Shown here in pieces: positions 1-10,660 of a DNA stretch of 64,000 bases. The notes under the pieces were generated by a model that was given only the letters and a program-made list of their open reading frames with translations, did no database searches and was not told the DNA's origin. The DNA is from Strigamia acuminata (Eukaryota > Arthropoda > Chilopoda > Geophilomorpha > Linotaeniidae). The stretch spans positions 31,646,427 through 31,710,426 of the forward strand of contig OX442315.1 in NCBI GenBank assembly GCA_949358305.1. The letters are read 5' to 3'. The position numbers were made by a program, and so were the translations under genes. Positions within the stretch are counted from its first letter, which is position 1, and each line of letters starts with the position of its first letter.

Positions 1-1808
1 ATTTTTAGAATAATTATAAAAATAGGGCTGGTAATCTGAGTGGAGGTTGTTCACTCGCCAATAAATTGTGGCGTGTCATGCCAGGGAGATGAAAAGGAGT
101 TTTTCAGATTGTCAAGCATTCGCATCACGTGGGTTGCGACTTAAAGTGAATGTCGGGTTCTAAAAATGTCTGGCAGTGCCAGTAGGTTCGTGTCTGTTGC
201 GGCGTTTGGTTCGGTGACCTCGGCGTCAAGATCGATGTGTAAATTGAAAATAAAGGGGAAGAAAAGGAAGAAAAAAATCCATCGGGTGTTGAAAAATTAA
301 GTTTTTTGTTGTTTTTTTAAGTAATAAATAAAAAATCGAACGATTAAGCATCTCAAACATGACTTTAAAGATTAATTAATGACATTAATGGCGCTAAAAT
401 CTAAAAAAAAATAAAGAAAAGTCTACAAGGTGGGTGGTTAGTCCTAAAACGTGCTGTAGACGGAAGTTTTAGACGCTTAGGTATGTTTTAAAAACATTTT
501 TCCTTGTGAAAATCCGAGATTTGTCAATTGCTATAAGTCTACAGTTAAGCAGGAAAGCACAGGGGAAGCACATATCTCAAAGTTCTGCTACAGCGCACAG
601 ATTGTTTATAAAATTATGATTATCATAAAAACAAAGCTCGGATTACATCAAGTGAGATTTCACACTTTAGTTATTACACCATTATTTATTACTATAAATG
701 ATAGATAGCTTGTTTCTCAAATAATTCATTTTCGTTTCCATAGAAATCATGAAAAGGCGTTTTTGATGTCGTGAGTGTGTGCTGACGTGACATTTTAAAA
801 TAATCTAGTAAACTAGCCAATGCATGTAAATATATTTATCTACACCCAAACCCAAACGCAAAGTCCAAAGTGGAAGAAATAAGTAAAAAAAAAAAGTCTA
901 ATTATTTATCTTCCAAGAAATATATTGAGGTAACTACACATTGGTATCTCAACTCAGCAAATAAATAATAAATTTTGATTTTTCCGCAGTCTGGCAATCA
1001 AATTATACTAAAACGCTCTGTTTTATTGCTTTATATTCCAGATTCCCACACTTTGTCACGGTGGCGCCATCACACGAGCGAAATTATAACCATTGTAATC
1101 GTAATTAATCGTTTTAATGCACATTTCCAGGTGTATATTCAACCTTCGCATTTTACCAACTGGCACAACGGTGTTTTGAATAATTCACAAAAGATAATTA
1201 CAAAAAACAAAATAATTCATATGATTGCACGATAAAACATTAAAAAAAATTATTTATTTTTTGTTTTTCGTTAAATTCTTAATTTTAGCGCCAGAATTAG
1301 TCTCATCTTTAATTGACCTTAATACCATGTCACCATAGCAACCATGGTAGTATGTGATCGAGAATTGAGAAGGAACATTCAGCTGTCACATCCTGGCAAC
1401 TGCTAATTCACTTAACCCTTATTCAATAAGCTAAAAGATATGATATTTAACATCACTCAAGAAAACATTACAAAAGAATCAACTTCTAACTCATGGTTTA
1501 TTCAAAAACCAATTTATCAACTCGGATCATCTTTTGACATTAAAAAGTAAAGAAAACGACACACTAGGGATTATCTTTTCATGTGCTTTTTATCCCACAC
1601 TTTCGTTTTTGTTATTTTTTTTGCATTCCAAAACCGATCTATTCGCCATTTAAAATGATCTAAATTTAGATGGATGAATTCTGTGCCAATTGAATTTCAG
1701 ACTCAAAAGTTACGTAATTTTATTTTTTTTTTAATTTGAAAAGAAAATGTGGTCAGTGAACACTGTCAACTCAAAATTAACCTATTAAATTGGCTAAATT
1801 CTACTTAC
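1..1808. other. AT-rich flank without a convincing gene
   Basis: No open frame with recognisable protein character and no RNA gene were found here. The 86-codon open frame at 975-1235 lacks features of a real protein. Further exons of the minus-strand gene whose exon lies at 1809-1937 should be in this stretch or beyond the window edge, but I could not pick them out. Confidence 0.4.
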
Positions 1809-1937
1809 CATTCTGATGTCGTTTGAGGTTAAACTGTTATTTTCCACTAATTTAATTTGATGAGGGTCATCGGTAGCGACTGGCCCATTTACTATTCTGG
1901 CTGCGTCAGCAGCATCCAGTTTCGTTTCTTGCTCGCT
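1809..1937 (-). CDS. single internal exon of an unidentified minus-strand gene
   Basis: On the minus strand a 129-nt open stretch (43 codons, phase 0 at both ends) begins after an AG (CACAG) and ends at ATG|GTAAGT, a strong donor. The peptide starts SEQETKLDAADAARIVNG and ends NNSLTSNDIRM. It is polar and acidic and looks like real coding sequence. Two in-frame TGA codons lie just upstream of the chosen acceptor, so the exon cannot extend to the second possible acceptor near 1951. I do not recognise the family. The remaining exons would lie to the left. The strong donor and clean phase support it; the absence of a second exon weakens it. Confidence 0.35.
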
Positions 1938-2270
1938 CTGTGATCATCATTCTGAAATACAAATTGGATGGAAAGTAGATAAAAATGTTTCGGAACAATA
2001 AATACATCATTTTTTTATTTTCCTTTTTATTTTAAGCGTTAAATTTGGATATATTTGGATATATTTTTCTCTAAATGTAATGTAATGAGCTTTTTTCAAT
2101 TTCTGAACAGTACAGCATAAATGTTGACGTCATTCCACCAAACTTTATTTTTGTTGTGACCGATGCAACCTGGTGAGAGAAATCGGATTTACTTCGTAAT
2201 GGCGGTTATCGTCGAATGATTTTCACGATTAAAACGAGGTTTTAAATACATAAACAACTCTAATTTCAAA

Positions 2271-2610
2271 ATGCGGATGAGTAAACATATTCAGTTTATT
2301 GGAAGGACGGTTTTAGTTCGAGATGGAAATGTGGATGAAGCGTTTCGTATTCTAAACAGGTTAATTTTAAAAAAAAAGATGTTTAAAATTGAATTATTTA
2401 ATATCTCAATTTTATTTCGTTTGCAGAATTATGGGCCAAGAAGGACTGTTTGAAATTTTCCGAAGAACGCGTTATTACGAAAAACCATATCAAACGCGAA
2501 TACGATTGAATTTCGAAAAATGTAAAGCGATATACAACGAAGACATGGCAAGAAAAGTACAATTTGTAATGAGGAAAAATCGACTTGATCCATGGCCCGG
2601 CTGTAAATAA
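2271..2610 (+). CDS. mRpS21: mitochondrial ribosomal protein bS21m
   Basis: Two exons, 2271-2359 and 2427-2610, join across a 67-bp GT-AG intron to give 90 residues, close to the usual 87 or so of animal MRPS21. The N-terminus (KHIQFIGRTVLVRDGNVDEA), the RRTRYYEKPYQTRIR block and the C-terminal ARKVQFVMRKNRLDPWPGC match the bS21m pattern of an N-terminal strand-helix, a basic YYEKP segment and a conserved DPWPGC end. The product is a small-subunit protein of the mitochondrial ribosome. The start is the first ATG in frame; a second in-frame ATG two codons later could equally be used. A polyadenylation signal AATAAA lies 10 bp after the stop (2620-2625). Family assignment is from memory of the motif set. 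Confidence 0.9.
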
Positions 2611-2862
2611 TTCAATTGTAATAAAAACATCTGTTTTTGTAGTATAATAACAAATAGTTGGTTATTTTCAATTCACTTCCAAATGAAAACACAAATAGTT
2701 ACTTTTCTTCTCGTAAGATGGCGTCCCGTACAGCACACAAACAATGCCTCACGCGATTATGTTATTTTTCGAGTTAGTGCCAAAAAATTAATAAGAACAG
2801 CAACATACATTCAAGCAGTTTCAACCAATTTAATACCTCAAACTTTTTAAAATTGAGCCAAG

Positions 2863-3303
2863 ATGTGTCAAAGACAGGTAAAGCTAACATAAGCCCGTAA
2901 GTAAAAACCTGATGAAATCCGCTTAATCCAGCTTGGCGTGGAAGAACGATTAGAAAATATCAGAACTCGCGAAGAATTCCTTTTGGATCCTCAAACCTGT
3001 TATCCCTGTCGACCGTACTGTGCGCCGCGTCCTAAATACCTGCGAGTCGAGGACACGTCTCGTCGAACTCGCACCTACTGTCCATCCTCAGATTGTTGTC
3101 CACCATGTGCGTTCTACCCCTGCCAACCTTCGTACGGATGCAACTGGCAACGTTGTCCGGGTGGTAAAGAAGGACCGGTGTTGCGAGGTAGCGATTTAGT
3201 GTTGCCTAAAAGAGCCCAAGATTCAAAGTTGAGAGAGGGCGAATCATCTACTGCGCCTCGTTCAGCAAACAAGACGCAGAAATCAAAGTCTCCTTCCTGT
3301 TAG
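2863..3303 (+). CDS. small cysteine/proline-rich protein
   Basis: Proposed exon 1 is 2863-2877 (MCQRQ) and exon 2 is 2932-3303, joined over a 54-bp GT-AG intron; reading through the intron hits a stop, so splicing is needed for the ATG. The protein is about 128 residues. Cysteines are concentrated in the middle (CYPCRPYCAPRPKY, then SSDCCPPCAFYPCQPSYGC and WQRC), and the tail is basic and Ser-rich, ending SPSC. There is no signal peptide or membrane segment. The CxxC, CCPPC and CxxxPC spacing suggests metal binding or disulfides, but I do not recognise a family. The alternative is that translation starts further upstream with another first exon. Confidence 0.55.
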
Positions 3304-3824
3304 AAGCATTGGTTCAGGTTCAGATGTGGATTATTAAGATATTTATTCATTTTTACATTGTGTTACAAAAATTGTTGGTCAAGAGGCAATCCAACCGATC
3401 GAGAACAATTTTTAAAATTGGTGTGTGATGTGTTTTGCAAAATCAAGTTTTTGTGGCAATTATTCATTTGGATGTAATGTAAAATAAAAATATGGAATAA
3501 ATAGGAGAGATTAAATTGTATAATTAATTGATTTAGTGGTAAAGTGTATGACACGATCGGAAATCGATCCCAAAACATTTTATGACGAAACAAACAAACA
3601 AACAAAACAAGACAATCTTTTTTTTTATTTGTATAGAACTATAATTACTTGCAGTAAACTCTATATGAAATAAATCGATATTTTTGGTATTGTAATGTTT
3701 GTTTGTTTATATGTCGGTGTTGATGTAAAATGTAAGCAAACGATGAAAGTGAAGGTAAATTCGAGAGTAAATTCATGAAATCAGTTGATTTTTTTTTATT
3801 ATTTATTCGTCATCGTTTGGATAG
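3304..3824. other. convergent intergenic region
   Basis: Lies between the ends of two convergent genes. It should contain the 3' UTR of the plus-strand Cys-rich gene and that of the minus-strand coiled-coil gene; AATAAA-type motifs occur on the minus strand just past 3810. Nothing else was seen. Confidence 0.4.
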
Positions 3825-4070
3825 TTATTTCACACTTCGGTCACTTCTGTCATTTGCTATGTAATTGACAGTCTCTCTCAAATTTCTGTTTTCATTCATG
3901 ATTTTCTTCAATTTTCTTTTAGTTTCTTCGTGCGCTTTGATTTCCTGGATCAGTCGCTTCTTTAGTTTGTCATATTTCTCCTCCGGTGTTATTATTTTAC
4001 TTTCATCCGAATAATCTGATAGAATTTCAAGATTTTTGCTGCCCTCGTTATCAACAAGTTTTTCGGTCAT
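3825..4070 (-). CDS. short coiled-coil protein
   Basis: An intronless open frame of 81 residues. Residues 1-25 are acidic and Ser-rich (an EILSDYSDESKI segment). Residues 28-70 form an uninterrupted Lys/Glu-rich heptad region (EEKYDKLKKRLIQEI ... KRKLKKIMNENRNLRETV), very likely a coiled coil. The length and layout resemble small accessory subunits of chromatin or trafficking complexes, but I cannot assign one. The ATG at 4070 is the first in the frame. An AATAAA-type signal follows the stop on this strand. It could also be the last exon of a longer gene. Confidence 0.5.
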   Translation of the reverse strand: MTEKLVDNEGSKNLEILSDYSDESKIITPEEKYDKLKKRLIQEIKAHEETKRKLKKIMNENRNLRETVNYIANDRSDRSVK

Positions 4071-4986
4071 TCTTTTAGAAATTCCTTTCTCTTGGTTTTT
4101 GTACTCTATAAGGTAAGACTGTAAACAATTTTACAATAGAAATTTTTTTTCATCAGTGCGAATAAAATATATTTTTAAAAGGTTTTACCCGTTTACTCGA
4201 TGAGAATTTCTACAGTGTCCGTTCTGCTCAAATTCTCTCGCTTTTCTAAATTTTTATCCCTTTTTGTCTAATAATGGAAATGTAAGTGCATTTTGTTGTA
4301 GCTACTGGGTGCTGTTAATGTTTGCTTTCAACAAGTGATGCTGTTTAGTTTTGAATTTTTATTTTCCTAGAAATAAAATGTTTTGCTGCGGTAGAATGGT
4401 TTATATTTAGTTCCTTCAGATTTTTAAAAAATCCTTTAGTTCTGTCTGGCACAAATAATTTTAGACCCAAAGGTTTTAGGCCAATTCAAGTTCGAAAACA
4501 AACAACTTTCGTGAAAAAATCAATTTATAGGAAAATAAATGTTTTCCTTTATAAAATAAAAACGATGAAAGGCCGGGAACTCCTTATTAAACCTAGGATA
4601 AACCTAGATTAAACTTCGGGGCCCCTAATAAGAAGCCCAGCATGACCAGGTCTACCACAAGGCCTGATTGGATTATTAATAAAAATTAAAAAAAAGTAAT
4701 AATAATTTGTGATTGTTGCATAAGAGAATATTTTGACTGGAAAACAGACAAATCAAACACCAGAAACGAATAATAATGCGAACTATAATTATTAATAAAA
4801 AATCCCTTCGCAACTACGTAACTCTCGTTTAGTACTCTCGTTTAACAACGCGAGAAGCTCGCGAGAAAGTGCGATCTGTCACTTGTCGCACTTTTTCGTC
4901 AATCGAAACCTCAATTAAAAAGTAAGATGTACAGATAATAATATTGCAATTATTATATGGTCTCATAACTTTCTAGAAAAACCAAA
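4071..4986. other. intergenic region upstream of the methyltransferase-like gene
   Basis: No gene seen. At about 4810-4900 there is a CG-richer stretch with nested inverted motifs (CTCGTTTA repeats, ACGCGAGAAGCTCGCGAGA, and GTGCGAT/TCGCAC arms) that stands out from the AT-rich surroundings and may be part of the promoter of the gene at 4987. Confidence 0.35.
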
Positions 4987-6011
4987 ATGGACGAGCAATT
5001 GTATTACCCACTCGTGTGGAATTTGATTCCATACTACTTAAGGCATCAAGTGGACTACGCCTGTTATGCACTGGGTAATCTTTACAACTCTCCCAGACCG
5101 GACCCGTTTCGTTTTGATTTTGAAAACGACCAAATCCTAAGATACGCGTATTTTTACCGCTATTTCGTCTGCATCTCTAACGCCGTTAGAATGTGTTGGA
5201 TGAAACTATCCGACATACACTTTCCTGGTTTTTTATATAACAAACCAGAACTAAATGTTTGTTGCATCGGCGGAGGCCCCGGATCCGATTTAGTCGGATT
5301 GTGTCGATTTATGGACTCTACTGACATTGACGTGCAAGTAAATGCTGTTATTTTGGACTACAACGACTGGTCGAGGGAAACGAGACGATTATTCGAGAAT
5401 ATAGATGATGATGATGATGGATACGGCATAATAAATTTCGATTATGTCCGTTATGATTTCTTCCAGGTTGAGCTAAAATTTAAAATTTAAAATTGTACAC
5501 TTTGTGATTTATCATTAAATTCTTTTTTCAGTCACCCATTCCAAATCACATCCTTTCCTACATTAGAAATGCTGATGTCATCACAATAGTCAAATTCTTG
5601 AGCGCCGTTGGAACTGATAATTATAATTTTGGACAACTAGAAGTAAGTTTAATTTTTAAGTTTTATTTCTTCTCCGATTTTAAGAATTTTTGTCGTAGGA
5701 TTTATTATCCCACATGAGACGAAATGCACGTCTGTTCTTTATGGATAACAGTGGAGGTCCTTATAAACGTATGATGGACAACGTGGCTGAAAATATTGGT
5801 TTGGAGCTTATCTGTGAAGTAAACATTGAATTTTAAGTATTTGTTATTTTGTTTATTAAATTGATTAATTTTTTTTTAGGTAATTCATCGCAAAATAAGA
5901 GTTTCTGCGGATGAATCAGAGCAGATGGGATGTTATCGATTTGAAACATCAGCTCAGAAATCGACATTCGTGAGTGCTTCTTTATGGAAAATGAATAATT
6001 ATTGTTTCTAA
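4987..6011 (+). CDS. SAM-dependent methyltransferase-like protein
   Basis: Four exons (4987-5466, 5532-5642, 5699-5818, 5880-6011) with GT-AG introns of 56-65 bp, all in phase 0, give 280 residues. A glycine-rich motif I (CCIGGGPGSDLVGLCRFM, near residue 95) followed by an acidic strand (VNAVILDYNDWS, near 120) is typical of class I Rossmann methyltransferases, and a late MRRNARLFFMDNSGGP segment fits the strand after motif IV. The N-terminus (YYPLVWNLIPYYLRHQVDY) and the aromatic ILRYAYFYRYF helix recur in a second, damaged copy at 12274-12657. The substrate is unknown. The last exon is copied at 10661-10792 together with the downstream U6 block. Confidence 0.75.
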
Positions 6012-6664
6012 GTTAATAAGTGCAATCATTTTGACATTATTTAATTATCTTAAATAAAGTTTTGCACATTTAATGATCTGATCTTTGGTAAAACGTTTTC
6101 TGATTTTTGTGGTGTTTCGAGGTGCAGCCTCGTGCTCCCTCTAAAAACCGGTCCTGTTTGTTTCGGAAATTAGGCCTAACCTCACAAACTTTACACAAGC
6201 TGCATTCAAAAACTCGTGTTTTAGGTGTTTGTTGTGTTTGTATTTTAACATCGTAAAACAAGTGTTAAGTTTGTTTAGTTTATCTTTTCGCCAGGAATTA
6301 AAATTAGAATTAGAATTTACAATCTAACTTTGACATAAATATTAATTACAACGGTAAAATATTTTCAAAACAAAATAAATATGAAAATTGAATTCTTTAA
6401 ATGAAAAAAATTTAAAACTTTAGTCAGAATTTCAAAATTTAAAGAGAAAGTCCTAATTTAATTTTATAGTTTGTCATTCTGTCGTAAGATGGCGTGGATC
6501 GCGTTGTATTAATAACATTACAAATATGAAAATAAATGTTAAAAATGAAACTAAAATTATTTTTAAACAAACAAATAAATTTAAAATGTATAAATTAAAG
6601 TATTTCCATGAAGATAAAAGTATAAAAGCATAACTGTATAAAAGAAAACAACTTAATTCTTCAC

Positions 6665-6708
6665 ACGCACCAGCCTAATCAACGTCCAAAAAATCCCTAC
6701 TATATAAA
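6665..6708 (+). promoter_or_regulatory. U6 promoter (PSE + TATA), copy 1
   Basis: A proximal-sequence-element candidate ACGCACCAGC at 6665-6674 (-67 to -58) and TATATAAA at 6701-6708 (-31 to -24) precede the U6 start. The same two motifs at exactly the same distances occur before all four U6 genes in the window, including the otherwise unrelated flank of the minus-strand copy. This arrangement is expected for RNA polymerase III type 3 promoters. Confidence 0.8.
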
Positions 6709-6731
6709 CCGAACTGAATATAAGGATATAT

Positions 6732-6747
6732 GTATTGCTTCGGCAAT

Positions 6748-6787
<40 letters not shown>

Positions 6788-6837
6788 GGCCCCTGCGCAA
6801 GGATGACACGCAAAATCGTGAAGCGTTCCATATTTTT
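6732..6837 (+). ncRNA. U6: U6 spliceosomal snRNA, copy 1
   Basis: The sequence shows the 5' stem-loop around GCTTCGG, the invariant ATACAGAGA box that pairs with the 5' splice site, and the AGCATGGCCCCTGCGCAAGG region that pairs with U4 and forms the catalytic core. It ends with CGTTCCATA followed by a T run that terminates Pol III. The length of about 106 nt is normal. U6 is the catalytic RNA of the spliceosome. Confidence 0.97.
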
Positions 6838-7210
6838 TTTTTCTTAAAAATTCAAATTTTTAATAAAAACCGAGCCAAGCCAAAGATAATTTTTGTTTAA
6901 TTTTCACAAGAAATAACCAATTGACTTTCCTTAATTTTTACAACAATCATACCCGACTGAAAATAATAATTCCGTGGTAATGTGGTCCTTTGAAAAAGTA
7001 AAAATGGCGGCACCGTCTCCTGGCATCTCATTCTGGTCCTAATCGTAATTCGTAACCGATGCGCATGCACGTAATTTCGACACTAAATGGGAGTTGCTCC
7101 ATCTCCACGTATCATTTTCCTGGCGACCATCATCAGCGAGGAACACCAAGAGAGGGGCGCACCAAATTATTTGTGTGGTAAAGCCAAACAATGTAGTAAA
7201 CGAAAAAAAA

Positions 7211-7849
7211 TAGCAGCAGGTGTGACAGATTTTATTAAGAAAGTGCACACAAAAAATTCCGTGGGGAACAATCCATATTTCCCTTTTGAGTTTTGAATAA
7301 ACAACATTAACCAAAAAAAAAAACATAATTACCAGGTGAGAACCCATTTTTTCATCATCTTCACCCCACAAATTCACATACTTCTATTTCCATTAAAGTA
7401 GTAATTTCATCCCATTACATTAAAAATGGCAGAACAAAATACACAGCACCAAAAATTGAATTTCCTTCCATATACAGTATAAAAAGAGCTACTGATAGTC
7501 CTCTAATTTAGAGGCTCTAAATTAGATTTCACTCAAATGGAACTTGAAGAAAAGCATACAAGTAATCAAAAAACGATTCAATCCAGTGAGTAGTTTTATA
7601 CCTCGATTCAATTGTTCAGTAAATGAACACGACCGAGTTCACTCACGCTGTTTCTATTTTTTTCTAATTTATATTACAAAAGATACGTGATATAACCCTT
7701 GTTAGTAATGTTACGGTTTATGTAACTGTGCAACCCACTATTGTCAATAATAATAAAGAAAGATGCGTCTAATCTAAGCCATATTCAAAACCGCCGTTAT
7801 TTAATCTAATAGTTACACCTACGTTGATAACGTATTGGATTACAGTAAA
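7211..7849. other. gene-free stretch
   Basis: AT-rich sequence between the first U6 block and the copia relic. Open frames here run through the repeated U6 flank and show no protein character. No RNA gene was seen. Confidence 0.4.
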
Positions 7850-8086
7850 GCCGTGAATCACTCCCTTCTTTTTGTTCTTTCCAGGAGAAAAAATTAAAAT
7901 GTTTCGCAGCGACAATGGGACCGAGTACTGCAACAAGAAATTCGATCTGCATCTCGAAGAAAATGGGATAAAACGGAACTTAACAGGCGAATGGGTTATT
8001 TCATTTGTTGATTACACTCACAAGAAAGAAAATATTGCAGCAACAACTCTTAAAGACATGACAACAATAGATATGGCTTGGTCGTA
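7850..8086 (+). pseudogene. copia-type integrase fragment
   Basis: The frame from about 7872 reads KMFRSDNGTEYCNKKFDLHL and continues EENGIKRNLT, the signature of the rve integrase core of Ty1/copia retrotransposons: the RSDNGTE strand with one catalytic Asp, then the ENGI motif. The next expected motif (PQQNGVAER, carrying the catalytic Glu) is absent and the frame continues with unrelated residues before a stop. Only about 30 integrase residues survive, with no reverse transcriptase or LTRs nearby, so this is a short dead remnant. Confidence 0.7.
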
Positions 8087-8277
8087 GGACTCGTAGCCGG
8101 TAATTTACAGCCATGGAAGAGGATAGGCTTCAGTTACACTCAAATGATGCTAATTCCTTTGACGAATGCTAAGAAATATTTTATATTAAAAGATTGATAT
8201 TTATTGATGTAAACACACTAAACAATAAACATTGCTATAATTTTGAATCTTGTATTCAAAATACGAAATAAACACAA

Positions 8278-9642
8278 TTAAACGTACGTTAAAAAGGTAT
8301 TTTCATAATTGGCCACAGCCTCTTTAAGCTGCACATCCAAGTTTTTCCATTTAATATAAGATTTAATTCTATCTAAGTCAATGTTATTACAATGGGAGAT
8401 GTATAACATATTCATTGGATTCTGCACTCCCAGCAATTTGATGATCGAAGTGGAAGTAATAGCGGGGCAATTTCGAAATGCTAAAACCTTTAGACATTGC
8501 AGCGTATTCGATTCAACTAGTTGCAAAAGAAAATCGTTAGAAAGTATTTCCCTATTCTTAATGCACAAATTTTCCAAACTTTTACATTGCACCAACAATG
8601 TTTTCATTTGCTGTTCAGTCATTGCTACTTCGTCACAGTCTAAATATAGTTGACGAAGACTTCTCATTGGAGCATTCATAATATCATCACTTTCATTCGA
8701 GATGAGACAATGCCTTAATGTTAATTTCTCTAACATTGGCCAAGTGCGATCTATAAGTCTAATATCGACCTGGTCAAACATATACAGATGGAGGTGCGTC
8801 AATCGTTGCGAAAGTATGAAAATATTAAAAACCCGATCGTCTGGAGACCAAACTCTGCAATATAAGCTTTTTAAATGGGGAAAATTGATCCTCACTAAGG
8901 GAAGCTCTGAGCTATGCAATACTACGACATGTTCGATGGAATAAGTGTGCGATATTTTGTCTCTTTTCGACTGTTCTGCTAAATCAAGAAATAATCTTTT
9001 CCAATTTTTATGTGTAAACACTTTTAAAAGCTGCAGGTTGTTGAGAAGGAACAAATAGCAGTGCTCTGTGTCATAATACGTTGGTCCAAGACTCAACAAC
9101 TCCAGTTTGACACAACGGCTTAGTGAACGGAACCCGACGTCAGTAAAACCATCACTATCAAGAATTGTGAGATGGGTCAACAGCGAACAATTCTCCCCGA
9201 TTGCAGCAGCAACTTTATCCGTACATTCAAGGAATTTTTGCCCAAGGAATAAACGTTGAAGTTTTGGTGAACTTTGGAAAAGTTTGACGGTAGACGCAAT
9301 TGACAAAATTGGCTGTCCGCAATAATCGTGCATGTTTAATTGAACAAGGTTTTTACAAACCTGACTTATTTTATCGCAAAGAGGAGTTGTGCACAGATCA
9401 AACAAATCGAAATGGTGTAGTGATACGGTGCCGGAATTAACGAAAACGTTTGAAGGAAAACGTTTTTTTGGGTATTCGATATTCGAACGTTCATCGTAAA
9501 ATGGCAGACACAGTCTTTCAAACACGTTGTGAATAAATATTTGAGGTTGACTTGGCAGTTGATCTTGCATCTCTTCAAATCGAGTAACTATCACATTTAA
9601 GCACAATTCTTCCAGACTCGACGCCGGTTTCCTGCGTGGCAT
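8278..9642 (-). CDS. leucine-rich-repeat protein
   Basis: A single-exon frame of 454 residues from MPRRKPASSLEELC. The frame stays open 52 codons further upstream to 9798, but I choose the ATG at 9642 because the upstream residues are low-complexity hydrophobic and overlap a hairpin element. After an N-terminal helical segment there are irregular LRRs from about residue 75 to the end (LVQLNMHDYC, LTHLTILDSDGFTDVGF, LELLSLG, HLKSLYC, LTHLHLY, LEKLTLRHC, LRQLYLDCDEV, LKVLAFRNCPAITS, MLYISHCNNI). This pattern resembles the LRR portion of F-box/LRR proteins, but I see no clear F-box. A role as a substrate adaptor is inference only. Confidence 0.75.
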   Translation of the reverse strand: MPRRKPASSLEELCLNVIVTRFEEMQDQLPSQPQIFIHNVFERLCLPFYDERSNIEYPKKRFPSNVFVNSGTVSLHHFDLFDLCTTPLCDKISQVCKNLVQLNMHDYCGQPILSIASTVKLFQSSPKLQRLFLGQKFLECTDKVAAAIGENCSLLTHLTILDSDGFTDVGFRSLSRCVKLELLSLGPTYYDTEHCYLFLLNNLQLLKVFTHKNWKRLFLDLAEQSKRDKISHTYSIEHVVVLHSSELPLVRINFPHLKSLYCRVWSPDDRVFNIFILSQRLTHLHLYMFDQVDIRLIDRTWPMLEKLTLRHCLISNESDDIMNAPMRSLRQLYLDCDEVAMTEQQMKTLLVQCKSLENLCIKNREILSNDFLLQLVESNTLQCLKVLAFRNCPAITSTSIIKLLGVQNPMNMLYISHCNNIDLDRIKSYIKWKNLDVQLKEAVANYENTFLTYV

Positions 9643-9802
9643 GTCGGCTGTATGGGTCCAGATGTAAATAATGAAAATCTCGAACAAATTCTTTATACGA
9701 CGCTTGGACGAGACAGGACAAAACGCATGATGGACGTTATTCGTCATACCTAGATCAAAATTGTCCCTAGGGGCTAAAAAAAAAACTATGAAAATCAAGA
9801 TC

Positions 9803-9893
9803 GGAATGGTTAAACCCAGACAATTTCTCTGGGAATAAATTCTTTAGAAATAACACGTGTTATTCCCAGAGAAATGGTGTGGGTTTAACCACT
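9803..9893. repeat. palindromic hairpin element
   Basis: Two arms, CGGAATGGTTAAACCCAGAC at the left and the reverse complement of an almost identical sequence at the right, enclose CTCTGGGAATAA / TTATTCCCAGAG. The whole is one near-perfect hairpin of about 90 bp just 5' of the LRR gene. A weaker relative (GAGAAATTCTCTG ... CAGAGAATTTCTG) is at about 11848-11897. It is probably a tiny MITE. Confidence 0.6.
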
Positions 9894-10324
9894 CCGAACT
9901 TTTTTCGAATATTTTCGCTAGACGGCGGTATTTATTACAAACAAATGATCATTTTATGAGTTCTGAAATGAGTTCTGAAACTTCGATTTGATCACCTATT
10001 ATGCAGATGCACAGAACATTCAGCTTAAAATTAATGGCTAATGCATACAGCTGGTATTAACATCAATACTTTTTTCATTATTTTCCTTGCGAACTCTTTT
10101 CTAAATTAACGAAAATGATTTTGTGAACGTTGAATGTGTACTTGGGGATAATATACAGGTTTGGGGTGCCCTGATGGCAGAATATCACGCTGCCCTTGAG
10201 TTAAGTGCTATGTAGCGGGGCCCGCCAAAGATCCTGATCTGGGGGTCCGCTTCAGGATGAGGGGGCTCTGACTCCTCATACCTTGCCTTTTGTTTTGAGC
10301 CAGTTGCTGTAGGCGTTATTGCAG
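9894..10324. other. gene-free stretch
   Basis: No gene seen between the hairpin element and the EGF exon. Minus-strand open frames here lack protein character. Confidence 0.35.
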
Positions 10325-10540
10325 CGAGACAAAAAGGAGTGTCGACTAACAATTTATGCAAAAACAGCGGCCGATGCAAAAACACCACAAAAAGTCATCA
10401 ATGTAAATGCCAAGACGGATACGATGGAAGTTATTGCCAACATGAAATCAACGAATGCAGTTCATCTCCGTGCCAAAACGGAGCGACTTGTAACGATTTA
10501 CTGAATGAATACACTTGCGATTGTCTTTTAGGACACCAAG
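10325..10540 (+). pseudogene. orphan exon with two EGF-like domains
   Basis: Between an acceptor (TTGCAG at 10319-10324) and a donor (CAAG|GTATTT) the frame reads STNNLCKNSGRCKN, then HQCKCQDGYDGSYCQHEINE, then CSSSPCQNGATCND and YTCDCLLGHQG. This is one complete EGF repeat followed by most of a second with the NECSSSPCQNGATC pattern of Notch/Crumbs-type proteins. No neighbouring EGF exon was found, and the next exon-like sequence is a methyltransferase copy in a different phase. I read it as a displaced gene fragment. It could instead be one exon of a gene with very long introns. Confidence 0.65.
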
Positions 10541-10660
10541 GTATTTATTGGTTAAATGAATTGAATTATTATTTTCAAATATTAATTAAATTTGACTTAT
10601 TTAGGTATAAATTTAAGTATTTATGTTATTTTGTTTATTAAATTAATTAATTTTTTTTAG

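Larger units (their letters stand above)
5823..7210 (+). repeat. U6-carrying duplicated block, copy 1
   Basis: This stretch (last methyltransferase exon, about 650 bp of spacer, a U6 gene and about 350 bp of downstream flank with AAAATGGCGGCACCG) is repeated with small indels at about 10602-11830; the spacer-U6-flank part occurs again at about 14479-15230. Copy 1 sits next to the intact parent exon set, so it is probably the source. Confidence 0.75.

Noticed and set aside
10541-10660. A functional EGF-methyltransferase fusion gene
   Set aside because: The donor after the EGF exon leaves phase 1, while the methyltransferase exon needs phase 0; the joined frame stops within about ten codons.
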